Origin: JAICYJ01 sp963797565
Lineage (GTDB): Bacteria > Actinomycetota > Thermoleophilia > Gaiellales > JAICJC01
Assembly: GCA_963797565.1 (NCBI GenBank)
Contig: CAWCPM010000010.1
Coordinates: 107,532 to 171,531 of the forward strand
Direction of reading: 5' to 3'
DNA: 64,000 nt
The number at the start of each line of letters is the position of its first letter. The first letter of the stretch is position 1. The position numbers were made by a program, and so were the translations under genes. The notes beneath the pieces are model-generated. The model ran no database searches and had not been told where the DNA came from. It saw only the letters and a list, made by a program, of their open reading frames with translations. Positions 43,695 to 54,792 of this stretch are shown one piece after another.

Positions 43695-44148
43695 GCGTCC
43701 TCCCGGGCCAGCTCGGCGTCGATGCGGGCGTCCATCTCCGCGTCCGGCGCGGCCGGCGGTGACGGGCCGTCGCCCCCGCCGCGGCCGCCGGACCAGGCCC
43801 GGGCCAGCAGCACGGCCAGCGCGGCGCCACCCAGCAGCACCGCGGCCGGCACCAGCCAGGCCAGCAGGTCGAACCCGTGCTTGGGCGGTGCGGCCAGCAC
43901 CTCCTCCCCGTACTGGGCGACCAGGTAGTCGCGCGTGCGGGTCTCCGACCAGCCCTGCTGGTGCTTCTGATGGATCACTTCCCGGATACGGTTGGCCTCG
44001 GCTGACTGGGAGTTGTCCAGCAGCGTGTGGCAGACCGGGCACATCAGCTGGCTCTCCAGGTCAGCCTCCGACCAGGTGGCCTGGGCCGCCAGCGCCGGTG
44101 TCGAGATCGCCGCGCCCAGCAGGCAGGCGAGCACCAGCGCCAGGCGCA

Positions 44149-44149
<1 letters not shown>
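43691..44149 (-). CDS. ccmH: CcmH/CcdX-type cytochrome c maturation protein
   Basis: A 152-residue protein: signal peptide (LVLACLLGAAISTPALA), then a CcmH domain with the redox motif MCPVCHTLLDNSQS and the helical segment IREVIHQKHQQGWSETRTRDYLVAQYG, then a membrane helix and an acidic tail. CcmH keeps apocytochrome c thiols reduced for heme attachment. It is coupled to the TlpA-like gene upstream (one-base overlap) and ccdA downstream. CcmE, CcmF or ResBC are not in the window. Confidence 0.93.
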
Positions 44150-44694
<545 letters not shown>

Positions 44695-44770
44695 CCGGGC
44701 AGGGTATCCGCCGGCCCTCACCCGCTGCGGCGGCGAGGCACACGTTCGCCCCGCCGCTTTAGTCCTTCGT

Positions 44771-44989
44771 TCAGCCTACGCCAGATCCGACCGGGTACGA
44801 GCGGCTGAACGGCCGCCATGGCACCCGCTCCCAGGTCGTGCCGCGACACATCGGACAGTCCGGCAGCACCTTGTGAACGGTCACCCCGTACCCGCATCCC
44901 GCGCAGCGAAACTCACCCTTCGCTCGCGACCCCGCGATCCAGCTCGATGCCTCAGCTCCCACATCGAGTCGATCCGTGCTCGCTCCCAT
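44771..44989 (-). CDS. Small zinc-ribbon protein
   Basis: A 72-residue protein ending in a zinc ribbon: FRCAGCGYGVTVHKVLPDCPMCRGTTW has CxxC pairs 13 residues apart. The short N-terminal part has no motif. ATG at 44989 has GGTGG just upstream; the longer frame runs into promoter DNA. Similar ribbons occur in small actinobacterial regulators and rubredoxin-like proteins; the role here is unknown. Confidence 0.65.
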   Translation of the reverse strand: MGASTDRLDVGAEASSWIAGSRAKGEFRCAGCGYGVTVHKVLPDCPMCRGTTWERVPWRPFSRSYPVGSGVG

Positions 44990-45239
44990 CGCGCACCACC
45001 TTGTCCTTCGGGACGGCCGTAGAAGCCGTCGCTTCGTGTAGATTAGCCATCGCCGGGAGGCACCTCCACAGGAATTTCCCGTGCTCGCACGTTCTGGGTT
45101 GTCGACGGTCGCGGACACCCACACGCGGTTGCTGGAAGGAATCACGGCGTGTGCCCACAATCGAATGCCGAGTTGGCGGGTTGGCCTGCGCGCTCAGAGC
45201 GAGCGCTGCCGCGGGATCGTCCGTCGAAAGGGAGGTCCC

Positions 45240-45933
45240 ATGAGTACCGAAGGTAACGATCCGACGGCGGGCGAGGACGCCGGCCCGGATCCCACACCGG
45301 AGCCAACACGGAGCCGGACACGGACCGGATCCCGCCCCCACCGAGTCCCTGGCAGCGCCGGAGCCACCGCCGGCGGCGCCTGATCCGGAACCGGAGCCTG
45401 ATCCGGCTCCGACACCGCCGCCGCCAACGCCGCCCCCTGCGGCGGAGCCCACCGCGACGGCGCCGCAGTCGTCGTCGCCCGCTGCGAGCTTCGACTTCGC
45501 GGCCGTGCCACGATCGGTCTGGATCTCGGCGGGAGGCGCGTTCATCCTGCTGATCAGCGTGTTCTTCAGCTGGTACACCGTATCGGTGCACGCGGGGCCG
45601 CTGAGTATCAGTAAGAGCGGCAGCGGTTGGGACACGACTGATGTCGCGAAGCTGGTCGCCCTGCTGGCCCTCGTGGCCCTGGCCGTTTGGGCGGTCGAGC
45701 TGTTCGCGAACACCACCAACTTGCCCTGGCCGGCCGCGATGGTCGCAGGCGCCTGTGGAGCGTTAGCAATCCTCCTTGTGCTCTACCGGATCTTCTCGAA
45801 GCCTGGCGAGCTCGGTGGCCCGCTGCCGACCGGAGTCTCCGTCGGCAGCGCCTGGGGTATCTACCTGTCGCTGATCGCGGCCATCGCGGTCGTCGTCGGG
45901 GCCTATCTGCACATGAACGAGTCGAGCTCCTAG
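45240..45933 (+). CDS. Pro-rich four-helix membrane protein, frame broken in the N-terminal region
   Basis: The start MSTEGNDPTAGEDAGPDPTPEP follows GGGAGGT and begins a Pro/Asp/Glu-rich tail. That frame soon becomes Arg-rich and stops at 45383, while the +1 frame carries on the same composition (APDPEPEPDPAP) and leads into four membrane helices (SVWISAGGAFILLIS to IYLSLIAAIAVVVGAY). The break must lie between about 45303 and 45345. It could be one extra base or two missing bases; composition slightly favours two 1-base losses. No family recognised. Likely a cell-envelope protein with a cytoplasmic Pro-rich tail. Confidence 0.6.
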
Positions 45934-46419
45934 CAGCACCAGCAGTCCGGTTGCCACTCCCCCGGCGGCGCCCACGAGGACGTCGCTGGGGTAGTGCACC
46001 CCCAGGTACACGCGGGACAGCGCGATCAGCGCCGCCAGGCCGACGATCCAGGCGCGGTGGGCCGGGATCACCACCCACAGCACCGTGGCGGCGGCGCACG
46101 CGATCCAGGCGTGGCCGCTCGGCATCGAGGAGCTGTCGGGGAGCGGCACCAGCGGGTGCACGTCCGCGTAGGTCACGCTGGGACGGGCGCGGTCGACGAC
46201 GTCCTTCATCAGGTTCGACAGCAGCTGAGAGGCGAGGACGGCGGCAAGCACCGCCACGGCCGGGGCGATCCGGCGGCGCGCCAGCGCCACCCAGAAGGCG
46301 ATGCCGACGAACACGATGCCGTCGGCGCCGACCGCCGAGGCCAGCTTCATGAGCGGGGTCACGAGCGGTAGATCGAGGCCCGAGAACCAGGCCACGATGC
46401 GATGGTCGAGCGCCTGCAT
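45763..46419 (-). CDS. PAP2-family phosphatase, with a doubtful C-terminal end
   Basis: A PAP2/BcrC-type membrane phosphatase with motifs KDVVDRARPSV, PSGHA and SRVYLGVHYPSDVL. Such enzymes dephosphorylate phosphatidic acid or undecaprenyl pyrophosphate. Start at 46419 precedes the first hydrophobic region. The last helix ends near LLVLLGARLV; the remaining 50 or so charged residues overlap the convergent membrane gene by 171 bases and look antisense-derived. A TAG lies in another frame exactly at the end of the helix, so the true end may be near 45931 with a further base error. Confidence 0.75.
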   Translation of the reverse strand: MQALDHRIVAWFSGLDLPLVTPLMKLASAVGADGIVFVGIAFWVALARRRIAPAVAVLAAVLASQLLSNLMKDVVDRARPSVTYADVHPLVPLPDSSSMPSGHAWIACAAATVLWVVIPAHRAWIVGLAALIALSRVYLGVHYPSDVLVGAAGGVATGLLVLLGARLVHVQIGPDDDRDGRDQRQVDTPGAADGDSGRQRATELARLREDPVEHKEDC

Positions 46420-46456
46420 CGGCGGTGACTCTAGTGAGGTCAGTAGACTGGGCGCC

Positions 46457-47008
46457 GTGACCACCACGAAGGCAACCCTCAAGCCGTACCTGGCCGAGAT
46501 CCGCGACTGGGTCTCGCAGGGGATGACGGATGTGTGGATCGCGCACCGGCTGAACTCGACGCCGGCCAGCATCTCGGCGTTCCGCTCGCAGCACGGGATC
46601 CTGCGGCGAGACGTGCTGACCGAGGTGTACGCGGCGGACGTGCCGCCGCCCGTGATCCCGCCCGAGGCGGACGAGCCGGAGCCCGACGTGAAGCCGCGAC
46701 GGCGTTCCCGGGGCGGACGCAAGAAGGTCGGCGAGACGGCCACAGCGGCGCCGGCGGCGGCGGCCGAGCCGGCCGATGGCAACGGCGAGGGCGGCGCCAA
46801 GCGGCGCCGGCGCGGCGGGCGCGGGAGAGGAAAGCGGCTGCCGACCTTCGAGGCGGTGCTCGACACGGGCGATGAGGGGTACGGCTTCTGGATCGACGGG
46901 GCCGTGCGCGACGATCCGCTGTTCGCCGAGCACTGGGCCTCGCGGCGCGCGATCGTGGTCAAGATCGAGGCGGATCAGATCGTGATCCGCCCGGCCGAGT
47001 CGGAGTAG
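46457..47008 (+). CDS. Predicted nucleic-acid-binding protein with Arg-rich linker
   Basis: A 183-residue protein. The N-terminal 50 residues look like a helix-turn-helix (IRDWVSQGMTDVWIAHRLNS, then TPASISAFRSQHGIL). A low-complexity linker has two basic clusters (RRRSRGGRKK and KRRRRGGRGRGKR). The C-terminal domain (FEAVLDTGDEGYGFWIDGAV) is well ordered but not recognised. The basic clusters suggest DNA or RNA binding. GTG at 46457, 37 bases from the divergent PAP2 gene. Confidence 0.7.
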   Translation: MTTTKATLKPYLAEIRDWVSQGMTDVWIAHRLNSTPASISAFRSQHGILRRDVLTEVYAADVPPPVIPPEADEPEPDVKPRRRSRGGRKKVGETATAAPAAAAEPADGNGEGGAKRRRRGGRGRGKRLPTFEAVLDTGDEGYGFWIDGAVRDDPLFAEHWASRRAIVVKIEADQIVIRPAESE

Positions 47009-47326
47009 CTAATCGCGGTCGCGGTAGTCCTGCGCGCCGCGTGCGAAGCGGGCGAAGGCAGCGTCGCCGACGATCGTGAGGTCGTGCGCCCAGACATTGT
47101 CGGTGGTGCGGTGGGCGATCAGACGGCACCATGCGGCGCTGGTGGCGTACTCGCGGGCGAGGTCGTCCAGGGTGTAGGTCTGGCCGACCCGGCGGGTCAG
47201 CTCGGCCACGATCTCGTCGACCACCTCGCGGTAGACGGCTTCGCGCTTGGGTGGCACGTCCAGGCGCTCAAGCTTGCGGCGGCCCTGGTCCCACTCCATC
47301 AGCGCAAGGTCGACGGAAGCGTTCAC
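47009..47326 (-). CDS. Conserved-looking small protein of unknown function
   Basis: A 105-residue soluble protein, GTG start overlapping the DUF501 stop (GTGA). Sequence features include ALMEWDQGRRKLERL and VDEIVAELTRRVGQTYTLDDLAREY, which is strongly helical, and a C-terminal TIVGDAAFARFARGAQDY. No family recognised. Translation is coupled to DUF501, so a role linked to that gene is likely. Confidence 0.65.
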   Translation of the reverse strand: MNASVDLALMEWDQGRRKLERLDVPPKREAVYREVVDEIVAELTRRVGQTYTLDDLAREYATSAAWCRLIAHRTTDNVWAHDLTIVGDAAFARFARGAQDYRDRD

Positions 47327-47808
47327 GCGCTGCAGCAGCCACCGGTGGGGAACACGGGCGCGGCGTCGGCCAGCACCGAGTCGCCCAGCAGGTAGCCGGG
47401 CTGGGCGAGGGCGAACGCGGCGTGGGCGTGCAGGCACTTGATGGCGCCGTCGCGGGCGGTGCCGCCGATGCCGAGTGCGAGCGACGCGCCGCCGTCGAGC
47501 ATGACCGGGGCGGGCCGGCGCAGGCGGCGCTGGCACTCCGCGCCGTCGCGATACGAGCGGCCGAGGACGTCGTCGTCTTCGGCCAGGCGCCGGTACTGCT
47601 CGACGCCGCCGGCATGCTCGAGCGCAGAGACGGCCGCCACGGCGTGCGGGCAGGTCAGGTAGTAGGTGGTCGGAAAAGGCTCGCCGCCGGGCAGGTAGGA
47701 GTCCTGCTCGACGACCGCCGGCGCACCGTACGGGCAGCGCGCAGCCACGCCTGCCAGGCCTCGCGCCGGCCGGCCCAACTGCCGCTCGATCACCGCTTCG
47801 TCGTCCAC
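47323..47808 (-). CDS. DUF501-family protein
   Basis: A 161-residue protein of the actinobacterial DUF501 family: VAARCPYGAPAVVEQDSYL, PFPTTYYLTCPHAVAAVSALE, and GAIKCLHAHAAFALAQPGYLLGD with conserved Cys and His. Function unknown. In actinobacteria it typically follows eno and the FtsB/DivIC gene, as it does here, though separated by a 239-base repeat region. Confidence 0.88.
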   Translation of the reverse strand: MDDEAVIERQLGRPARGLAGVAARCPYGAPAVVEQDSYLPGGEPFPTTYYLTCPHAVAAVSALEHAGGVEQYRRLAEDDDVLGRSYRDGAECQRRLRRPAPVMLDGGASLALGIGGTARDGAIKCLHAHAAFALAQPGYLLGDSVLADAAPVFPTGGCCSA

Positions 47809-47861
47809 CCTCTCAGCCTAGCCGGCGCGGCGAAACGGCCGGTCTCGGGGCGGGAGGCCGG

Positions 47862-48041
47862 TGTCAAACACCGCTTCGGCCGTCGGGGCATACCGGCACG
47901 CCATCCTGACAGGTGTCACGGCCGCCGTGACAACGATTCATGGAGAACACTGATCCCGACCAATTATTGGAGTCAAACACCGACTCGGGCGCCGGGGCAC
48001 TCCGTGGCGAGGTCAGTGCACGTCGTTGCAGAGCCGTGACA
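47862..48041. repeat. Diverged tandem repeat, period 109 bases, between ftsB and DUF501
   Basis: Two units start at 47862 and 47971. Their first 30 bases match at 24 positions (TCAAACACCG ... CGGGGCA), and both carry GCCGTGACA exactly 62 bases after the unit start (47924 and 48033). The bases between have diverged. In unit 1, TGTCACGGC-C-GCCGTGACA is a perfect 9-bp palindrome (47914-47932). No coding potential seen. It could be a structured-RNA or REP-type element. Confidence 0.5.
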
Positions 48042-48047
48042 CGCCGA

Positions 48048-48371
48048 TCAGCCGCACTGGGTGGCCGCGGAGGCCGGGATGTCCCTGATCACGAGCGGAT
48101 GCTCGCCGGGGTAGATCCAGCCGCAGGCGCGTGCCAGCTCGACGATCCGCGCCTTGGTCAGCAGCGCCGCCGCCTCCGACTGCAGCCGGTCATGCTCGTG
48201 CTGCAGCATCACCACCTGCGTCTGGGAGCGCTGCAGCCGCTCGTCCGACCGCAGGTACTTCTGCACCGGGCTCACGTACAGGGCCGCCATCAGCAGCAGC
48301 ACCGACGCCGCCGCGACCCTGCGGAACGTGAACGGGCTGCGATCGCGGCCCTGCGGAATTACCGGCCCCAT
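48048..48371 (-). CDS. ftsB: FtsB/DivIC-type septum formation protein
   Basis: A 107-residue bitopic protein: short basic N terminus, one membrane helix (VAAASVLLLMAALYVSPVQ), then a coiled coil (QRSQTQVVMLQHEHDRLQSEAAALL) and a short end with GWIYPGEHPLVI, typical of the FtsB/DivIC family. It bridges FtsL and FtsQ in the divisome. Met at 48371 is 32 bases after pyk; the longer frame is a pyk shadow. Confidence 0.87.
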   Translation of the reverse strand: MGPVIPQGRDRSPFTFRRVAAASVLLLMAALYVSPVQKYLRSDERLQRSQTQVVMLQHEHDRLQSEAAALLTKARIVELARACGWIYPGEHPLVIRDIPASAATQCG

Positions 48372-48403
48372 CCGCCCGTGCTTCGACCCCGGGCGCCGGA
48401 TCC

Positions 48404-51144
<2,741 letters not shown>

Positions 51145-51153
51145 TCAGGCCTG

Positions 51154-52657
51154 CTACGGCCCCAGCGGGATCGCGAAATCCACGCGTGCGCCCTTGCCCA
51201 GCGACGACCAGATGCTGACGTCGCCGCCGGCCAGCCGCAGCCGCTCGCACATCGCGTCCAGGCCCAGATGCAGCCGCATGCCGCTGCGGTCGAGGGCACG
51301 GGTGACGTCGAACCCGCGCCCGTCATCGGCCACGCAGCCGCGCAGCCAGGCCTCGTCGCTCCAGAGCCGCACCTCCACCCGGCTTGCGTGCGAGTGCTTC
51401 CGCGCGTTCACGAGCGCCTCCTTGACCGTGCGGAACGCGAGATCCTCCACCAGATAGGTGAACCTGCCGTCGGGCGCCGCAAGCGCCACGGCGAAGCCGC
51501 CCTCCTGCCCGACCTCGTCGGCGAGGTCGCGCAGCGCGGCGCCGATCCCCTGCGCATCCAGCAGCGGCGGTCGCAGCTCGAACGTCAGCCGCCGGGCGCG
51601 CTCGACCGCCGTGCGCAGCGTGGCGCGGGCGCCCTCGAGGGCGTCGGCCACCCGCTGGTCGGTGCCCACCGCGGCGAACGTCACGCGCTCGACCGCCATC
51701 AGCGCGGCCGTCATCACCTGGATGGTGTCGTCGTGCAGCTCGCCGGCGATCTGGGCCCGCGCCGCCGCCTCGGAGTGCAGCATCGCCTCCAGCACCTCCT
51801 GGCGGGCGAGCTCGCTGCGACGCAGCGCCTCCTCCGCGCGGTGCCGCTCGGTCGTGTCGAACAACACCCCATGCGAGCGGTTCGGTTCACCCGGCCCGCC
51901 CCGCAGCAGCGTCGCGCGGTCATGGAACCAGCGCACCTCGCCGTCGTTGCCGACGAGCCGGTACTCCTCGTCGTAGGGCTCGCCGGTCGCAAAGTGCTCG
52001 ACGAAATTGCGTACGGCGCGCTCGCGGTCGTCCGCGTGGACGGCCTTCCGCCAATCGTTGAAATCCAGCTGCCTGGCCCGGCCGGCGACCCACCAGCTCG
52101 CCCATGTGCGCCGTCGAGAACACCACGCGCAGGCCATCCTCGACGATGTAGGGGATCGCCGGGATCTGCTGCACCAGCGTGCGGAACCGGGTCTCGGCCT
52201 GCTCCAGCTCCCTGGTCAGGCGCTCGCGCGAGATCACCGTGGTGAGCAGCCCGGCCAGCTGCTCCGCGCGGGCCACCTCGACCTCCTCGAACGGCCTCTG
52301 GTCGAGGTAGTAGAGCTCCATCACGTGCGACAGGACGTCGTCCTGGTACACGCGGATGGTGACGTCGAAGGCGGCGCCGACGCGCTCGAGGAAGGCCGTC
52401 ACGCCGGGCGTCTCGGGGTCGCCGGCCCGGTACACCGCCACCGCCGACCCCGGGCCCTTCACCCCGTCGTAGCCGAGCTGGTCGGATACCAGCCCCGTCC
52501 CGGGCAGCACCTCTGGGTGGTCCAGGCAGCCGTCGGCGGCCAGGACTGTGATCACCTCGGGATCGTTCCGCACCTCGCAGAAGGTGGCGTGGCCGGCATC
52601 GAGCACCGCGATCGCGTACTCCAGCAGACCGGCGATCAGCGGCTGCTCGTCAGCCAC
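51154..52657 (-). CDS. GAF-PAS sensor histidine kinase (HisKA_3), interrupted by one extra base
   Basis: About 500 residues across one frame break. GAF-like domain: residues about 1-140. PAS domain: starts FRTLVQQIPAIPYIVEDGL, continues in the next frame with QLDFNDWRKAVHADDRERAV and EEYRLVGNDGEVRWFHDRAT. Phosphoacceptor helix IAGELHDDTIQVMTAAL; ATPase with VKEALVNARKHSHA and VADDGRGFDV. The break is near 52070-52085: removing one base from CCGG joins MGELVGRR to RARQLDF. GTG start overlaps the mazG stop by eight bases. No response regulator is adjacent, so its partner is unknown. Total length is 3n+1. Confidence 0.8.
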
Positions 52658-53708
52658 GCGCCAGATCCTGCTTGGCCAGGCGATACCAGGCATCCTGATC
52701 GTCCAGGCTGAGCGCGGCGAACTCGAGGCCGTCGGCCAGCGCCAGCTGCTCGGCCCGCTCCACCCTCTCGCGGAAGCGCCCGGACGCGGCGCGCAGCGCC
52801 AGCTCGGGATCGACACCGGCCAGGCGGGCGACGTTGACACCCGCGAACAGCAGGTCGCCCAGCTCGTGCACCACCTGCGCGTCCGGCTCGTGCTCGGCCC
52901 GCTGCGGCCCGGCCGCGTCCAGCGCCTCGCGCAGCTCCCGCAGCTCCTCGGCCAGATCTCCCCAGGCACCGTCCCAGGCGTGCCAGTCAAACCCGACCGC
53001 AGACGCGCGGCGCTGCACCTTGCGCGCGTGCAGCAGCGCCGGCAGCACCGCGGGAACGTCATGGAAGATGCCGCTGCGGCCCTCCTGATCGCTCTTGATC
53101 TGCTCCCAGTTACGGCGCACCTGACCGGGCGTGTCTGCCACCGTCTCGCCGAACACGTGCGGATGGCGGCGGATCAGCTTGGCCGTGATCGCCCGCGCCG
53201 TGGCCGCCCAGTCGCCGTCGTCCTGCTCCGAGAGCAGCAGTGCCAGAAAGGCGGTCTGGAACAGCAGGTCGCCGAGCTCGTCCAGCAGCTTCTGCGGGTC
53301 GCCCAGCTGCGCCGCCTCGGCCACCTCGTAGGCCTCCTCCAGCGTATGCGGCACGATCGTGAGCGCCGTCTGCTCGCGGTCCCAGGGGCAGTCGCGCCGC
53401 AGCCTCGCGGTCAGGCGCATCAGCGCGATCATCGCGTCGCCGGCCATCAGCGCCGCCAGCGCGTCGCCGTCGGGCACGGTCGGCACGTCCGGCGCGGACG
53501 TCCGTAGGCGGACGAAACGCTCCCCCGAGGCTGCCGCCACCGGCGCATCGTCTGCCAGCGCCAGCCCCTGCCGGCCCAGCCACCCCGCCAGCGGCTCGTC
53601 CAGCTCGACGCGCACAGGCCCAGCCGTCTCGAGCGCCCGGAAGGACGCAAGAGGGATCAGTTCTGGGTCACCAGGGCCGAGCGCAACGAGGAGCTGCAGC
53701 CGGCCCAT
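52650..53708 (-). CDS. mazG: MazG-family nucleotide pyrophosphohydrolase with a shortened methylase-like N terminus
   Basis: A 352-residue protein with two MazG domains. First: DCPWDREQTALTIVPHTLEE and LLDELGDLLFQTAFLALLL. Second: GFDWHAWDGAWGDLAEELRE and VVHELGDLLFAGVNVARL; the acidic EExxE/ExxD residues are present in both. The N-terminal 85 residues start LVALGPGDPELIPLASFRAL, the opening of a tetrapyrrole methylase as in YabN-type fusions, but most of that domain is missing. MazG hydrolyses non-canonical or excess NTPs, and (p)ppGpp links are known. It lies between the foldase gene and the kinase. Confidence 0.88.
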   Translation of the reverse strand: MGRLQLLVALGPGDPELIPLASFRALETAGPVRVELDEPLAGWLGRQGLALADDAPVAAASGERFVRLRTSAPDVPTVPDGDALAALMAGDAMIALMRLTARLRRDCPWDREQTALTIVPHTLEEAYEVAEAAQLGDPQKLLDELGDLLFQTAFLALLLSEQDDGDWAATARAITAKLIRRHPHVFGETVADTPGQVRRNWEQIKSDQEGRSGIFHDVPAVLPALLHARKVQRRASAVGFDWHAWDGAWGDLAEELRELREALDAAGPQRAEHEPDAQVVHELGDLLFAGVNVARLAGVDPELALRAASGRFRERVERAEQLALADGLEFAALSLDDQDAWYRLAKQDLARG

Positions 53709-53712
53709 GCGG

Positions 53713-54783
53713 CTAGGGCGACGTACCGCCGGAGGTGGAAGCGGTCGGTGCCGGCTTGTACGCGGGTGCGTACGTGGTCAGCTTCTTCTGCGCGGCCAGC
53801 AGCGCCTGGATCTTCTTCTGCAGCTTCGGCGTCTGCTGCGACTGCTCCAGCTGCGACAGGATCTGGGCCTTCGCAGCGGCGTAGCTCTGCTGGCTGCCCT
53901 TGACGGTGTCACCGTCGGCGTGGATCACGAAGTAGCAGTTGGGCTTGCACTTGCCGGGCAGGTTCGATGAGGCGTACGAGGAGTCGACCTCGACCGGCGG
54001 GCTGATGCCGCCCGTCACCAGCCCCGCGAACACGGCGTTCGCGAAGTTGGTCTCGACCTGGCCCTGCGTGGCAGTCAGCGCGCCGGTGGGGTTGTTGGCG
54101 GCGTCGAGCGAGTACTTCTTGACCTCGGCCGGGAAGCTCGAGCCCTGGATCAGCGCCTTGCGCGCGGCGTTCGCATCGGCCTTGTCCTTGGTCAGGATGT
54201 AGTGCACCTTGCGGGTGTCGGCCGTGACGTACTGCGACTTGTGGGCGTTGTAATAGGCCTGCGCCTGGGCGTCGGTGACCTTGTACTGCGACTTCAGCTT
54301 GGCGATGATCTTCGTCTGCAGGAGCTGCGGCCGGATCAGCTGCTGCTTCAGGTAGTCCTCGGTAATCGCGTACTTCTTGAGGTAGGCCTGGTACTTGGCG
54401 GTGTCCGTCCCGAACTGGGCCGTGATCGCCTTCTGCAGTCCGGCGTTGACCTCGCTGTCGGACACCGTCACGCCCAGCTCCTTGGCGATGTTCTCGACCT
54501 GCGCGTTGGTGATCATCCGCTGCAGGATCGGGTCGACCACCTGCGTCTTGTAGGTGGCGGTACCGGCCGCGGGGATCTTCTGCTTGGCCACCTGGGCCGA
54601 GTGCACCTGGAAGGCGACCAGCTGGTCGAGCTGCTTCTGGGTGATGTGCGTATCGCCGACAACGGCGACGTCGCCGCTCTCCAGCGAGGCGCTCGAAGAG
54701 CTGCTGCTGCCACCACCACAGGCCGCGGAAACCGCGACCGCGGCGAGCAGTACAAGGGGGAGAATTATCCGGTAACGACTCAT
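53713..54783 (-). CDS. SurA/PrsA-like foldase lipoprotein
   Basis: A 356-residue exported lipoprotein: signal peptide with lipobox VSAAC, Ser linker, a SurA_N-type chaperone domain (VAVVGDTHITQKQLDQLVAF, then VTVSDSEVNAGLQKAI) and a parvulin-like region (ADTRKVHYILTKDKADANAA). The peptidyl-prolyl domain lacks some usual residues, so isomerase activity is uncertain and chaperone activity more likely. Helical C-terminal tail. It lies nine bases after mfd. The conserved position before mazG is typical of actinobacteria. Confidence 0.85.
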   Translation of the reverse strand: MSRYRIILPLVLLAAVAVSAACGGGSSSSSSASLESGDVAVVGDTHITQKQLDQLVAFQVHSAQVAKQKIPAAGTATYKTQVVDPILQRMITNAQVENIAKELGVTVSDSEVNAGLQKAITAQFGTDTAKYQAYLKKYAITEDYLKQQLIRPQLLQTKIIAKLKSQYKVTDAQAQAYYNAHKSQYVTADTRKVHYILTKDKADANAARKALIQGSSFPAEVKKYSLDAANNPTGALTATQGQVETNFANAVFAGLVTGGISPPVEVDSSYASSNLPGKCKPNCYFVIHADGDTVKGSQQSYAAAKAQILSQLEQSQQTPKLQKKIQALLAAQKKLTTYAPAYKPAPTASTSGGTSP

Positions 54784-54792
54784 AAAAACACG

